A stretch of 6,853 nucleotides of DNA from Clostridiales bacterium (GTDB taxonomy: Bacteria; Bacillota_E; Sulfobacillia; Sulfobacillales; JAIMBI01), in NCBI GenBank assembly GCA_027318915.1, contig DAHVOH010000125.1, positions 1-6,853 of the forward strand, given 5' to 3'. Below the pieces are notes generated by a model, which saw only the letters and a program-made list of their open reading frames with translations, was not told the DNA's origin and ran no database searches. The position numbers and the translations under genes are program-made. Below are positions 1 through 5,704 of this stretch, one piece after another. Within the stretch, counting starts at the first letter, position 1; each line of letters begins with the position of its first letter.

Positions 1-174
1 GTGCAGGACGGACAGGGTGTCGTCCGTGGACCCGTCGTCCGCCACCACCAGTTCCGCCGGAGGGAGCGTCTGCCCCGCCAAGCTGTCCAGTTGCTCCGGA
101 AGGTAGCGCGCCCCGTTGTAGGTGGCCATGGCCACCGAGACGGCATCGGGCGTGTTGTCTGCGGTCCGCGTCAT
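1..174 (-). CDS. Glycosyltransferase family 2, N-terminal fragment (runs off the window)
   Basis: Only the first 58 codons are present; the gene continues past base 1. I translated it from the reverse complement. Residues 12-20 (VSVAMATYN) form the first Rossmann-like strand of a GT-A fold and are followed by the usual G-A-R-Y-L-x-x-Q-L-D-S-L helix. Residues 43-50 (VVADDGST) give the Asp-Asp-Gly-Ser nucleotide-sugar contact of family 2 enzymes. The known role of the family is transfer of a sugar from a nucleotide-diphospho donor to a growing glycan at the cytoplasmic membrane face. The ATG overlaps the flippase TGA as ATGA (171-174), and GAGGG lies 8 bases upstream, so the start is well supported and coupled translation is likely. 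The donor and acceptor specificity, and the catalytic DxD, lie outside the window. The N-terminus resembles rhamnosyltransferase-type GT2 enzymes, but that is only a guess. Confidence 0.88.
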   Translation of the reverse strand, partial: MTRTADNTPDAVSVAMATYNGARYLPEQLDSLAGQTLPPAELVVADDGSTDDTLSVLH

Positions 175-1643
175 GCCCCACGCCCTCGGACATAGCGCGG
201 TCCGAACACCATCAGCCCATACGGAACGCCAAACAGCCCGACGCCCCACATCAGGTTGGTCCAGGGCGAGCCCGGATGCGGCCAGACCAGCCGCGCGCAC
301 GCCACGATGGCCAACAACGCGGCCGCGCCCGACCACGCCAGGGGCTTCCATTGGATGTCCCAGGGCAGGACGGAACGCACCTGAAACCATATCAAGACCG
401 TGTAGAACAGGTATGTCGCCAGCGTCACGTAGGCCGCCGCCACATACCCGTAACGGGGCACGAGCCAAAGATTGAGGCCGATGTTGACCCCGGCCGCCAA
501 AAATCCATCCACCATCATGAGGCGCGTATTTTCCACAAACTCCAGCGTCTTGTGGCCCAGATTGGACGCCCCCCACACGACCACGCCCGCCAGCACCGGC
601 ACCATGACCTCGTAGCCGACGCGAAAGGGAGCCCCCAGCACAATATCCACCACGTAGCCTGCCACCACCACCATCAACCCCACCAGTCCCACACCCAATT
701 CCAAATACAATGTCGTCATGGCGGCCAAGGTCTCGCGCGCCGCCTGAAGCTCCCGTCGGGCCCATTGCTGCATCAGCACCGGGAACGACGCGTTGTTGAC
801 GGGGCTTTTGATAAGCCCCATCAACCGCGCCACCAAATTGTAGTTGACGGTGTAGATGCCGACGGCGCTGGCACCGATGAAGCCGTTGATGACGAAGCGG
901 TCCGCGGAGTACAGGAGGGTCGAACTCAAGAACCAGAGACCCATCGGTCCTCCGTACCGCCAGAAGCGCCCCACGGCGGCTTGCACCGCCGCCGTGTCCA
1001 CACGCGGGCGCCATGCGAGCCGAATGCCCGCCCGCCGCATCATCCAGGGCAACGTGGCCGCGCTGACCGCGCCGGATCCCCACAAGATCCAAGCCACATC
1101 CCGGCCCAGCACGGCAATGAGGGCCAGCTGTACGCCGAGCGCCAGCACCGAAGACACCACCCGGATCTGGTTATACGCGCCTGCTTGAAAGCTGGCGGGA
1201 AGAATCGGCGTGATGACGGTCGCCAGCGCGTGGGTTCCCACCACCAACAGCGCCCCCGCGAGCAGCCACGGATGCCAGATGGCGTGATACAGAACCAGGG
1301 AAACGCCGGCCGCCAAGAGCGCCACCAGAGCCGCCGCGTACAGGATCAGGCTGGCCATGGCGCCCACGGCGGCGCTGAACACCCCGATCTCTCCATGCGC
1401 CTGATATTCCGCGTAATACCGGGCCGCCGGCTGAGCCGCCCACTCGCCCAGCAGCGGGATGGCGATGGCGGTCCCCGCCGTGACCAAGCCGTACAACCCA
1501 TAGAAATGCGGGGAGAAGAGGCGCGTGAAGAGACTCACGGACGCGACACTCACGGCCGCCGGAATCAGGCTGGACGGCAGGTAGGAGAGCGTGTCGCGCA
1601 AAAACCGCCGACGGCGGGCGTCGTGTCCGCGCACTGGGTCCAT
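171..1643 (-). CDS. Polysaccharide flippase, Wzx/MOP family membrane protein
   Basis: A 490-residue, strongly hydrophobic protein with repeated roughly 20-residue apolar segments across its length, as expected for a 12-14 helix oligosaccharide flippase of the MOP superfamily. Landmarks are an Arg-rich cytoplasmic N-terminus (1-16), the first helix pair (about 22-68), the family signature around 246-272 (Y-S-A-D-R-F, then G-A-S-A-V-G-I-Y) and the late N-I-G-L-N-L-W-L-V-P-R-Y-G helix entry at 387-399. Family members move undecaprenyl-linked repeat units across the membrane; the substrate here is unknown. The frame is open upstream to 1778, but I chose the ATG at 1643. It lies 2 bases after the TGA of the preceding glycosyltransferase, whereas the longer form would overlap that gene by 133 bases and add a non-hydrophobic leader. 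The ribosome binding site is weak (GGGA near 1655-1658), so expression may depend on coupling. It sits between glycosyltransferase genes, which supports a polysaccharide export role over lipid II or drug export. Confidence 0.9.
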   Translation of the reverse strand: MDPVRGHDARRRRFLRDTLSYLPSSLIPAAVSVASVSLFTRLFSPHFYGLYGLVTAGTAIAIPLLGEWAAQPAARYYAEYQAHGEIGVFSAAVGAMASLILYAAALVALLAAGVSLVLYHAIWHPWLLAGALLVVGTHALATVITPILPASFQAGAYNQIRVVSSVLALGVQLALIAVLGRDVAWILWGSGAVSAATLPWMMRRAGIRLAWRPRVDTAAVQAAVGRFWRYGGPMGLWFLSSTLLYSADRFVINGFIGASAVGIYTVNYNLVARLMGLIKSPVNNASFPVLMQQWARRELQAARETLAAMTTLYLELGVGLVGLMVVVAGYVVDIVLGAPFRVGYEVMVPVLAGVVVWGASNLGHKTLEFVENTRLMMVDGFLAAGVNIGLNLWLVPRYGYVAAAYVTLATYLFYTVLIWFQVRSVLPWDIQWKPLAWSGAAALLAIVACARLVWPHPGSPWTNLMWGVGLFGVPYGLMVFGPRYVRGRGA

Positions 1644-1645
1644 GA

Positions 1646-2530
1646 TCAGCGGATCCCGACTGATGGCGAGACCTGATGGTCTTTCATTGCTTGGATAAAC
1701 GCTCGATGGCGCTCGGATGTTCCACCAAACTTCAACCCGGCTTTGACCACCTGCGACGCGTAGCAACGGAGCAGCCACGCCTGACGCTGAGGGGCCCGGA
1801 GGTTCTTTCGGGCGAAGTACACGTCGTTGGCGATCAGGTCGGCACCGACGCGGATGCTCTCATCGCGCGTGCCCCCGCTGTCGGCCGACAGATGCCAGAG
1901 CCACGCATCGGCGGCAAACCACAAGCGATACCCGGCCTGTCTGAGACGCCACGACACGTCCGTGTCCTCCCGGAAGGCGGAACGGGTGTACTGCTCGTCA
2001 AACCCTCCGATAGACCGGAGAGCCTCGACCCGAAACGACATGTTGCATCCCCGAACCGTCGCGGCGGGCCCGCTCCGGCGCGTCCCGAACCCCGGCTCGC
2101 GCGTGCCGAACCAGCCCAGATGCCCCACGCCGCGTGCCACCGTTTTGGGCGGCCGGCCCGGCTCATCGATCCGGCCCGCCGCCCCGCCCACCCCCGGTCG
2201 GGCCAGGGCGCGCCGGTGCGCGTCGATGAAGCCCCCGTCGGGAATGCGCACGTCGTCGTCCACGTAGATGATGTAGGCACCCTCCGCGCGCTCCAGGGCC
2301 ACGTTTCGTGCTCGCGTCAGACTGGGCGGCGCCAGCCGCACATAGTCGATCGATCCCACGGCGGTCCATGCGTCAATTTGCGCGGCCACCACCGGTTCAT
2401 GCTGCGCGGTCTGATCCACCACCAACACCCGAACCGAGGCGTCGGCCGCCGCCAGGACATCGCCGACGGCATCCAGCAGCATCTGTTCGCGATTGAAGGT
2501 GCAGATGGCCACCGTGGTGAGCGGGGCCAT
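1646..2530 (-). CDS. Glycosyltransferase family 2 (DDD motif)
   Basis: A 294-residue GT-A-fold glycosyltransferase. Residues 5-13 (TTVAICTFN) form the first strand. Positions 37-41 (LVVDQT) hold the second nucleotide-binding turn, with DQT in place of the commoner D-N/D-x-S/G. Residues 91-93 (DDD in YVDDDVRIP) are the metal-binding DxD equivalent. Residues 161-167 (GCNMSFR) are the conserved acceptor-side loop, E188-D189 in FREDTD the probable catalytic base region, and H213 in LWHLS the downstream His common in this fold. No membrane segments are evident, so the enzyme is probably cytosolic or peripheral to the membrane. The ATG shares its A with the TAA of the upstream gene (TAATG, 2528-2532), and AAGGGA lies 7 bases upstream (2538-2543), so the start is secure. 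It probably adds one sugar of the repeat unit exported by the adjacent flippase; which sugar cannot be read from the sequence. Confidence 0.92.
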   Translation of the reverse strand: MAPLTTVAICTFNREQMLLDAVGDVLAAADASVRVLVVDQTAQHEPVVAAQIDAWTAVGSIDYVRLAPPSLTRARNVALERAEGAYIIYVDDDVRIPDGGFIDAHRRALARPGVGGAAGRIDEPGRPPKTVARGVGHLGWFGTREPGFGTRRSGPAATVRGCNMSFRVEALRSIGGFDEQYTRSAFREDTDVSWRLRQAGYRLWFAADAWLWHLSADSGGTRDESIRVGADLIANDVYFARKNLRAPQRQAWLLRCYASQVVKAGLKFGGTSERHRAFIQAMKDHQVSPSVGIR

Positions 2531-3423
2531 TACACGATCCCTTCGCGCCGATGAGCTCGCCGAAAGCGCATCGCCGCCAAGAACGCCTCCGGGTCTCGGA
2601 CGGCCGCGCCCAGTCCCGCCACGAAGCGAGAGACGGACGCATGCTGGGCCACGGCATCCAACGCCACCCGGGCCCGATACACACGCTCATCCCATGGCGA
2701 CAAGCCCAGACGGGGAAACCACTCCCGCACCACGGCATCCTCGCTGCGCCGCATCGCCCCGGCATTCCGATGGCCGGCGCGCGCGTGCTGAAACCAGGTT
2801 GCAAGCGGCCGCTTGACATACAAGCCCGGCCCTTCGCGCAACAGAGCGAGCCACAACACCCAATCGTCCGCTCCGGGGTGCGACAGCGCGGGCGTCAAAC
2901 CCATTTGGTCAAAAACGTCGCGCCGAATCAGCACCTGGCTCGGGGTGGCCAATTGATTCGCCACCTTGATGTCGGTCAACCGGAGGCGGGGGCGGCGCGC
3001 GTCATACAGCCGCCGCCGCTCCCCGCCTTCCGCTGCCACCCAGGCGTTGCAGGCGGCCATCGGGCTCTCGGGCGACTGGTCCAGCACCGCGCCGAGCGTG
3101 TCCAAGAAATCGGGTTCCCACCAATCGTCCTGGTCCAAAAACGCCAGATAGTCGGTGGGCGGCAGCGCCGCGGCTCCGCGCAGCCGGGCCGTAAACACGC
3201 CTTGGTTCGTCTCCAGCAGGAGGTAGTGCGCGCCGAACTGTGCCGCGATGGCCGGCACCCGTTCCGTCGGCGGCGTGCCGTCCTCCACCACCACCACCGT
3301 CACCGCCGCGCCCCCGCGCTGATCCCGAACGCTGGCCAGCGCTCGCGTCACCAGGTCCTGCCCGCGATACACGGGGATCACAACACCGACGCGCGCCCGC
3401 GCTTCACGCTCGATGGGAAACAC
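2530..3423 (-). CDS. Glycosyltransferase family 2 (DQDD motif)
   Basis: A 297-residue GT-A-fold glycosyltransferase. Residues 11-19 (RVGVVIPVY) form strand 1, followed by the helix T-R-A-L-A-S-V. Residues 43-50 (VVVVEDGT) form the donor-binding turn, with Glu-Asp-Gly replacing the usual Asp-Asp-Gly. Residues 97-103 (DQDDWWE) give the metal-binding motif. D186-D187 in GADDWVLWLAL is the expected catalytic acid/base region, and H213 in WFQHARAG corresponds to the downstream conserved His. The start is GTG at 3423, the only common start before strand 1; it overlaps the end of the GT4 gene by 20 bases. A GGGGGAG tract lies almost directly against the GTG, closer than an ideal Shine-Dalgarno, so translation may rely on ribosomes finishing the upstream gene. 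No transmembrane segments are seen. The role is inferred to be addition of a sugar to the cluster's lipid-linked glycan. Confidence 0.91.
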   Translation of the reverse strand: MFPIEREARARVGVVIPVYRGQDLVTRALASVRDQRGGAAVTVVVVEDGTPPTERVPAIAAQFGAHYLLLETNQGVFTARLRGAAALPPTDYLAFLDQDDWWEPDFLDTLGAVLDQSPESPMAACNAWVAAEGGERRRLYDARRPRLRLTDIKVANQLATPSQVLIRRDVFDQMGLTPALSHPGADDWVLWLALLREGPGLYVKRPLATWFQHARAGHRNAGAMRRSEDAVVREWFPRLGLSPWDERVYRARVALDAVAQHASVSRFVAGLGAAVRDPEAFLAAMRFRRAHRREGIV

Positions 3424-4552
3424 TCTCCCCCAGCCACGGTTCCAGCACCGACGCCATCCGTTCCTGCACGGCCGGCCACGAAAACTGCGCCGCGCTGCGA
3501 AACGCCCGGCGGCTCATGTCCAGCGTCAGCTCGGGTTGGGTCAACATTTCGATGAGGCGCTCCGCGTACATTTCCGGATCGTCGGTATCAATCAGATAGC
3601 CGCTGCGGCCATGGTCAATGATTTCGGGCACGGCCATCCGCCGGGGTCCGATCACCGGCACCCCGCACGCCAGGGCCTCTAAAAACACCACGCCGTACGG
3701 CTCCCACAGGGTGGGCAGCACAAACACGGTTGACTCGCCAAACAGCGCCGCGATGCGGTCAGGCGGCAGCGTGGGGTAGGACGCGATGCCAGCGCGCGCG
3801 TCGCTCAGATCCTCCTCCGGCCCGACCATGACCAACCTGGCGTCGGGCACGGCGCGGCGCACCTGACGCCATGCCGCCAACAACACATGACCGCCCTTGC
3901 GGACCCAGTCGCGGCCGATGAACAGCGCCTGGCGCCGGAGCACGTTCCGCTCGCCGTAGGGATTCTCGGCGAAGCTTTGGCCCAGGTTGGACCCGGCACC
4001 CACCCTATGAACCTTGGCCGGGTCGACACCGTCCAGGTGAATGATTTTGTTCCGCACCCACTCGCTCATGGTGAAAATAACCGCCGCCCGGGCGTAGTGC
4101 TCCCGCTCCACCCAGGCGCGCCGCTCCAGCAGCATCAACGGGATGTCGTCGTACATGAACGTCCGAATGCCCGCTTGCCGATGGGTAATGATGGTGGAGT
4201 AGTTGAGGTCTTGGTAAAAGAAATGGGGCGCGGCGCTCAAAATGGCGTCCCCAAACACCATGACCGGAACCTTCTCCCACACGCCGGGCACGCGGTAGTG
4301 CCGGGCCACCCGCGGATGGACGGCGGAATACCCGCGGAGATGCCCCGCCGAATCCCAGTGCAGGGTGCTGATGATGGGCCAGAGCTTGCGCCACCGGGGT
4401 ACGTTGAGCGACAACGGGCGCAGCTCATAGCCTTGCCCGCGAAACGCCGCCCCCAGATTTTCCACCGTGCGGTTGATGTGCCGCCCGTAGGCCCATACCA
4501 ATTCTGGCAGTCCCCTCGCCTCCGCTGGCTGCGTGATTGATTGAATGGCCAT
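3404..4552 (-). CDS. Glycosyltransferase family 4 (GT-B fold)
   Basis: A 382-residue retaining-type glycosyltransferase of the GT1/GT4 clan. The C-terminal donor domain is clear. Residues 211-221 (FIGRDWVRKGG) match the F-x-G-R-x-x-x-K-G turn, 240-244 (LVMVG) form a core strand, and 284-292 (EPYGVVFLE) carry the E-x7-E motif that binds donor ribose and phosphate, followed by A-C-G-V-P-V-I. The N-terminal domain is less typical. There is no glycine-rich G-G-x-x loop after strand 1 (18-23); instead a W-A-Y-G-R-H-I-N-R-T segment is followed by E-N-L-G-A-A-F-R-G-Q-G-Y-E. It is the first gene of the minus-strand operon. The ATG at 4552 has no obvious ribosome binding site. An in-frame TTG at 4501-4499 is preceded by AGGGGA with a 9-base spacer and would give a 365-residue protein starting right at strand 1. 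The substrate is unknown. Confidence 0.92.
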   Translation of the reverse strand: MAIQSITQPAEARGLPELVWAYGRHINRTVENLGAAFRGQGYELRPLSLNVPRWRKLWPIISTLHWDSAGHLRGYSAVHPRVARHYRVPGVWEKVPVMVFGDAILSAAPHFFYQDLNYSTIITHRQAGIRTFMYDDIPLMLLERRAWVEREHYARAAVIFTMSEWVRNKIIHLDGVDPAKVHRVGAGSNLGQSFAENPYGERNVLRRQALFIGRDWVRKGGHVLLAAWRQVRRAVPDARLVMVGPEEDLSDARAGIASYPTLPPDRIAALFGESTVFVLPTLWEPYGVVFLEALACGVPVIGPRRMAVPEIIDHGRSGYLIDTDDPEMYAERLIEMLTQPELTLDMSRRAFRSAAQFSWPAVQERMASVLEPWLGESVSHRA

Positions 4553-4629
4553 CCGCGATTCGACAACGGCATGCGGCGGCGGGACAGATCCCGGCCGACA
4601 TCACCCGGTTCCGCACCGCGCCTGTCCGT

Positions 4630-4659
4630 ATTGTAAGGGAATGCCGGGTGGCAAGGCAA
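4630..4659 (-). promoter_or_regulatory. Candidate sigma70-type promoter for the glycosyltransferase operon
   Basis: Read on the minus strand, TTGCCT (4659-4654) and TACAAT (4635-4630) are separated by 18 bases. They match the -35 and -10 consensus at 4 of 6 and 5 of 6 positions. Transcription would start near 4623, leaving a leader of about 70 bases before the ATG at 4552, or about 120 before the alternative TTG at 4501. It is the best minus-strand match in the intergenic region. Prediction is by eye only. Confidence 0.5.
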
Positions 4660-4660
4660 A

Positions 4661-4674
4661 AGTCTCGCCAGACT
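4661..4674. repeat. Short inverted repeat upstream of the operon promoter
   Basis: AGTCT and AGACT flank CGCC, giving a perfect 5-bp dyad. It begins one base beyond the proposed -35 hexamer of the minus-strand promoter, where a regulator could bind. Five pairs can occur by chance in GC-rich DNA, so an operator role is only a possibility. Confidence 0.3.
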
Positions 4675-4717
4675 CCGCCAACCGGGCAGGGGACACCCGC
4701 GGCACCCTCGGCCCGCG

Positions 4718-4748
4718 GTGACGCGATGGCTCCCGCCGCCGTTATATA
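4718..4748 (+). promoter_or_regulatory. Weak candidate promoter for the lipoprotein gene
   Basis: TATATA at 4743-4748 stands out as the most AT-rich hexamer in this GC-rich region and could be a -10 element. The nearest -35-like hexamer is GTGACG (4718-4723) with a 19-base spacer, which is longer than ideal. Transcription from here would give a leader of about 130 bases that includes the hairpin at 4783-4810. The match is poor outside the -10. Confidence 0.28.
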
Positions 4749-4782
4749 GGCGGAGCGTTCCCGGGCGCCCACCAAGAAATCG

Positions 4783-4810
4783 ACCGATGGCGACGGCGGT
4801 CGCGATCGGT
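4783..4810 (+). repeat. Hairpin-forming inverted repeat in the lipoprotein 5' leader
   Basis: ACCGATGGCGAC (4783-4794) and GTCGCGATCGGT (4799-4810) are inverted copies with one mismatch (G4789 against G4804) around a 4-base GGCG loop. No T-run follows, so it does not look like an intrinsic terminator. It lies 75 bases before the lipoprotein ATG and downstream of the proposed TATATA element, so in RNA it would be a stable leader hairpin; in DNA it could be a protein-binding dyad. CGACCGAT and ATCGGTGTCG at its edges add partial further symmetry. Confidence 0.6.
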
Positions 4811-4872
4811 GTCGATGCCGGAGAGGGTTTGCCGCCCGGACGGGGAATAACGGTCTCTAACAACACGCCAAC

Positions 4873-4878
4873 GGAGGA
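4873..4878 (+). promoter_or_regulatory. Ribosome binding site that sets the lipoprotein start
   Basis: GGAGGA sits 7 bases before the ATG at 4886. This near-consensus Shine-Dalgarno decides between that ATG and the upstream in-frame ATG at 4718, which has none and would put 56 unrelated residues before the signal peptide. Confidence 0.8.
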
Positions 4879-4885
4879 CGAGAGA

Positions 4886-5569
4886 ATGCGTGGAAAGCCC
4901 CTTCGGACCATCGTCACCGCCGCCTCGCTGGCCGCGGCGTTAACCGGATGCGGATTCGGAAGCCACCCCACCGCGTCCGGACACCATCATCCGCCCGCCT
5001 CGTCGTCACGGCCGTCTGCAACGTCGTCCGCGCCATCGTCCAGCCCCTCCAGTGCTCCTTCCACGACGCCGTCGCCGTCCTCCAGCAGCAGCTCGTCCGC
5101 GACGTCGACACCGCCCGCCTCCAGCTCCGCAGCCGCGTCCACGACGCCCCCGTCCGCTCCCCCAAACGCCGGACCATTCACGACGTTGAAGATCGCCAGT
5201 GTACGCGTCGCCCCGGACGGCACCGCCAGCACATCCGGCCACAGTGAGGAGGTGCTCTTGATCGGACTGACCATCTTGAATCCCTCCAGCGGCATGGTGG
5301 CTCTACAGCTGAACGATTTCTCGGTGATACCGGTCGGCGGCGCCGCCACGTACTCATGGAACGATTATGCGACGGCCGGGCTGACCCAAGAGAACTCGCT
5401 CTTCTGGCCGATTGACGCCAGCGCCCCCGCCGCCGATCCCCGCTACATCCAATCGGGGACGCGCGTCACGGGCTCCGTCACAGTCCAGGTTCCCCCCGCC
5501 TCGCAATACGAAATTGTCTGGGGCACGCCCAATTCCGGCCAGGTTGCCGCCACCTTCAACGCGCCCTGA
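4886..5569 (+). CDS. Lipoprotein with Ser/Thr/Pro-rich tether and DUF4352-like C-terminal domain
   Basis: A 227-residue secreted lipoprotein. Residues 3-7 (GKPLR) give a positive n-region, 8-18 a hydrophobic core, and 19-22 (LTGC) a good lipobox, with Cys22 as the expected diacylglycerol attachment site after signal peptidase II cleavage. Residues 38-96 are almost entirely Ser, Thr, Pro and Ala, the low-complexity tether common in surface lipoproteins of Gram-positive-type bacteria. Residues 97-227 look like an all-beta domain: TLKIASVRV, then EEVLLIGLTILNPS, then LQLNDFSVI, and near the end SGTRVTGSVTVQVP followed by YEIVW. This order (conserved N after the central strand, then G-x-V-x-G-x-V-x-x-x-V-P) resembles the DUF4352 immunoglobulin-like fold, but I cannot confirm the family. 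There are no catalytic motifs, so a binding or structural role outside the membrane is likely. It is transcribed divergently from the glycan operon; any functional link is unproven. Confidence 0.88.
   Translation: MRGKPLRTIVTAASLAAALTGCGFGSHPTASGHHHPPASSSRPSATSSAPSSSPSSAPSTTPSPSSSSSSSATSTPPASSSAAASTTPPSAPPNAGPFTTLKIASVRVAPDGTASTSGHSEEVLLIGLTILNPSSGMVALQLNDFSVIPVGGAATYSWNDYATAGLTQENSLFWPIDASAPAADPRYIQSGTRVTGSVTVQVPPASQYEIVWGTPNSGQVAATFNAP
4997..5173 (+). repeat. Low-complexity Ser/Thr/Pro-coding tract
   Basis: The stretch encodes residues 38-96 of the lipoprotein, built largely from TCG, TCC, AGC, ACG, CCG and CCC codons, with a run of seven Ser at residues 65-71. Mixed codons within the Ser run argue against a recent simple-repeat expansion. 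It probably acts as a flexible spacer holding the C-terminal domain away from the membrane, and such tracts often carry O-glycans in other bacteria. Confidence 0.7.
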
Positions 5570-5627
5570 TCGCAAGGCACCTCGGCACACCCCCGGACCG
5601 GGGCGCCGCAGGACCGCGTCAACGGGG

Positions 5628-5656
5628 TTGGCTCGACGCGAGCCGGCTGCTATCGT
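5628..5656 (+). promoter_or_regulatory. Candidate promoter with overlapping dyad before the 5705 gene
   Basis: TTGGCT (5628-5633) and TATCGT (5651-5656) are spaced by 17 bases, each matching 4 of 6 consensus positions. A perfect 6-bp dyad, GGCTCG ACG CGAGCC (5630-5644), covers part of the -35 and much of the spacer; with G-U pairs it extends to about 10 pairs as RNA. It could be an operator over the promoter, or a hairpin ending lipoprotein transcription, though no T-run follows. A leader of about 40 bases would precede the ATG at 5705. Confidence 0.4.
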
Positions 5657-5704
5657 GAGGAAAGGCGCGTCCCCGCGCGCATTCCTGCGATGAGGGTGTG
5701 AGCG

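Larger units (their letters stand above)
4553..4885. other. Divergent intergenic region with leaders of both transcription units
   Basis: This 333-base stretch separates the minus-strand glycan operon from the plus-strand lipoprotein gene. I see no credible gene in it; the open frames crossing it lack Shine-Dalgarno sequences and have shadow-like composition. It holds a plausible minus-strand promoter (4630-4659), a small dyad just upstream of that promoter (AGTCT CGCC AGACT, 4661-4674), a weak AT-rich plus-strand -10 candidate (TATATA, 4743-4748), a near-perfect 12-bp hairpin (4783-4810) and the GGAGGA ribosome binding site of the lipoprotein gene (4873-4878). Two copies of CCCGCGG, near 4697 and 4712, add local symmetry of unknown meaning. 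Confidence 0.75.

Noticed and set aside
276..1676. 466-codon plus-strand open frame opposite the flippase
   Set aside because: His/Arg/Gln-rich composition with no domain; it is antisense to a well-supported membrane protein gene and arises from high GC content.
1644..1778. Longer flippase start at 1778
   Set aside because: It would overlap the upstream glycosyltransferase by 133 bases and add 45 non-hydrophobic residues; the ATG at 1643 sits 2 bases after that gene's stop.
1676..3555. Long plus-strand open frames (1676-2554 and 2551-3555) opposite the two GT2 genes
   Set aside because: They have Arg/Pro/His-rich composition with no recognisable motifs, while the minus strand shows complete GT2 motifs over the same bases.
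4718..4885. Longer lipoprotein start at ATG 4718
   Set aside because: It has no Shine-Dalgarno and would bury the signal peptide behind 56 residues; the ATG at 4886 has GGAGGA at ideal spacing.
5591..5603. CCCCGGACCGGGG palindrome 21 bases after the lipoprotein stop, as an intrinsic terminator
   Set aside because: The stem is only about four pairs once a loop is allowed, and there is no following T-run; chance symmetry in GC-rich DNA is likely.
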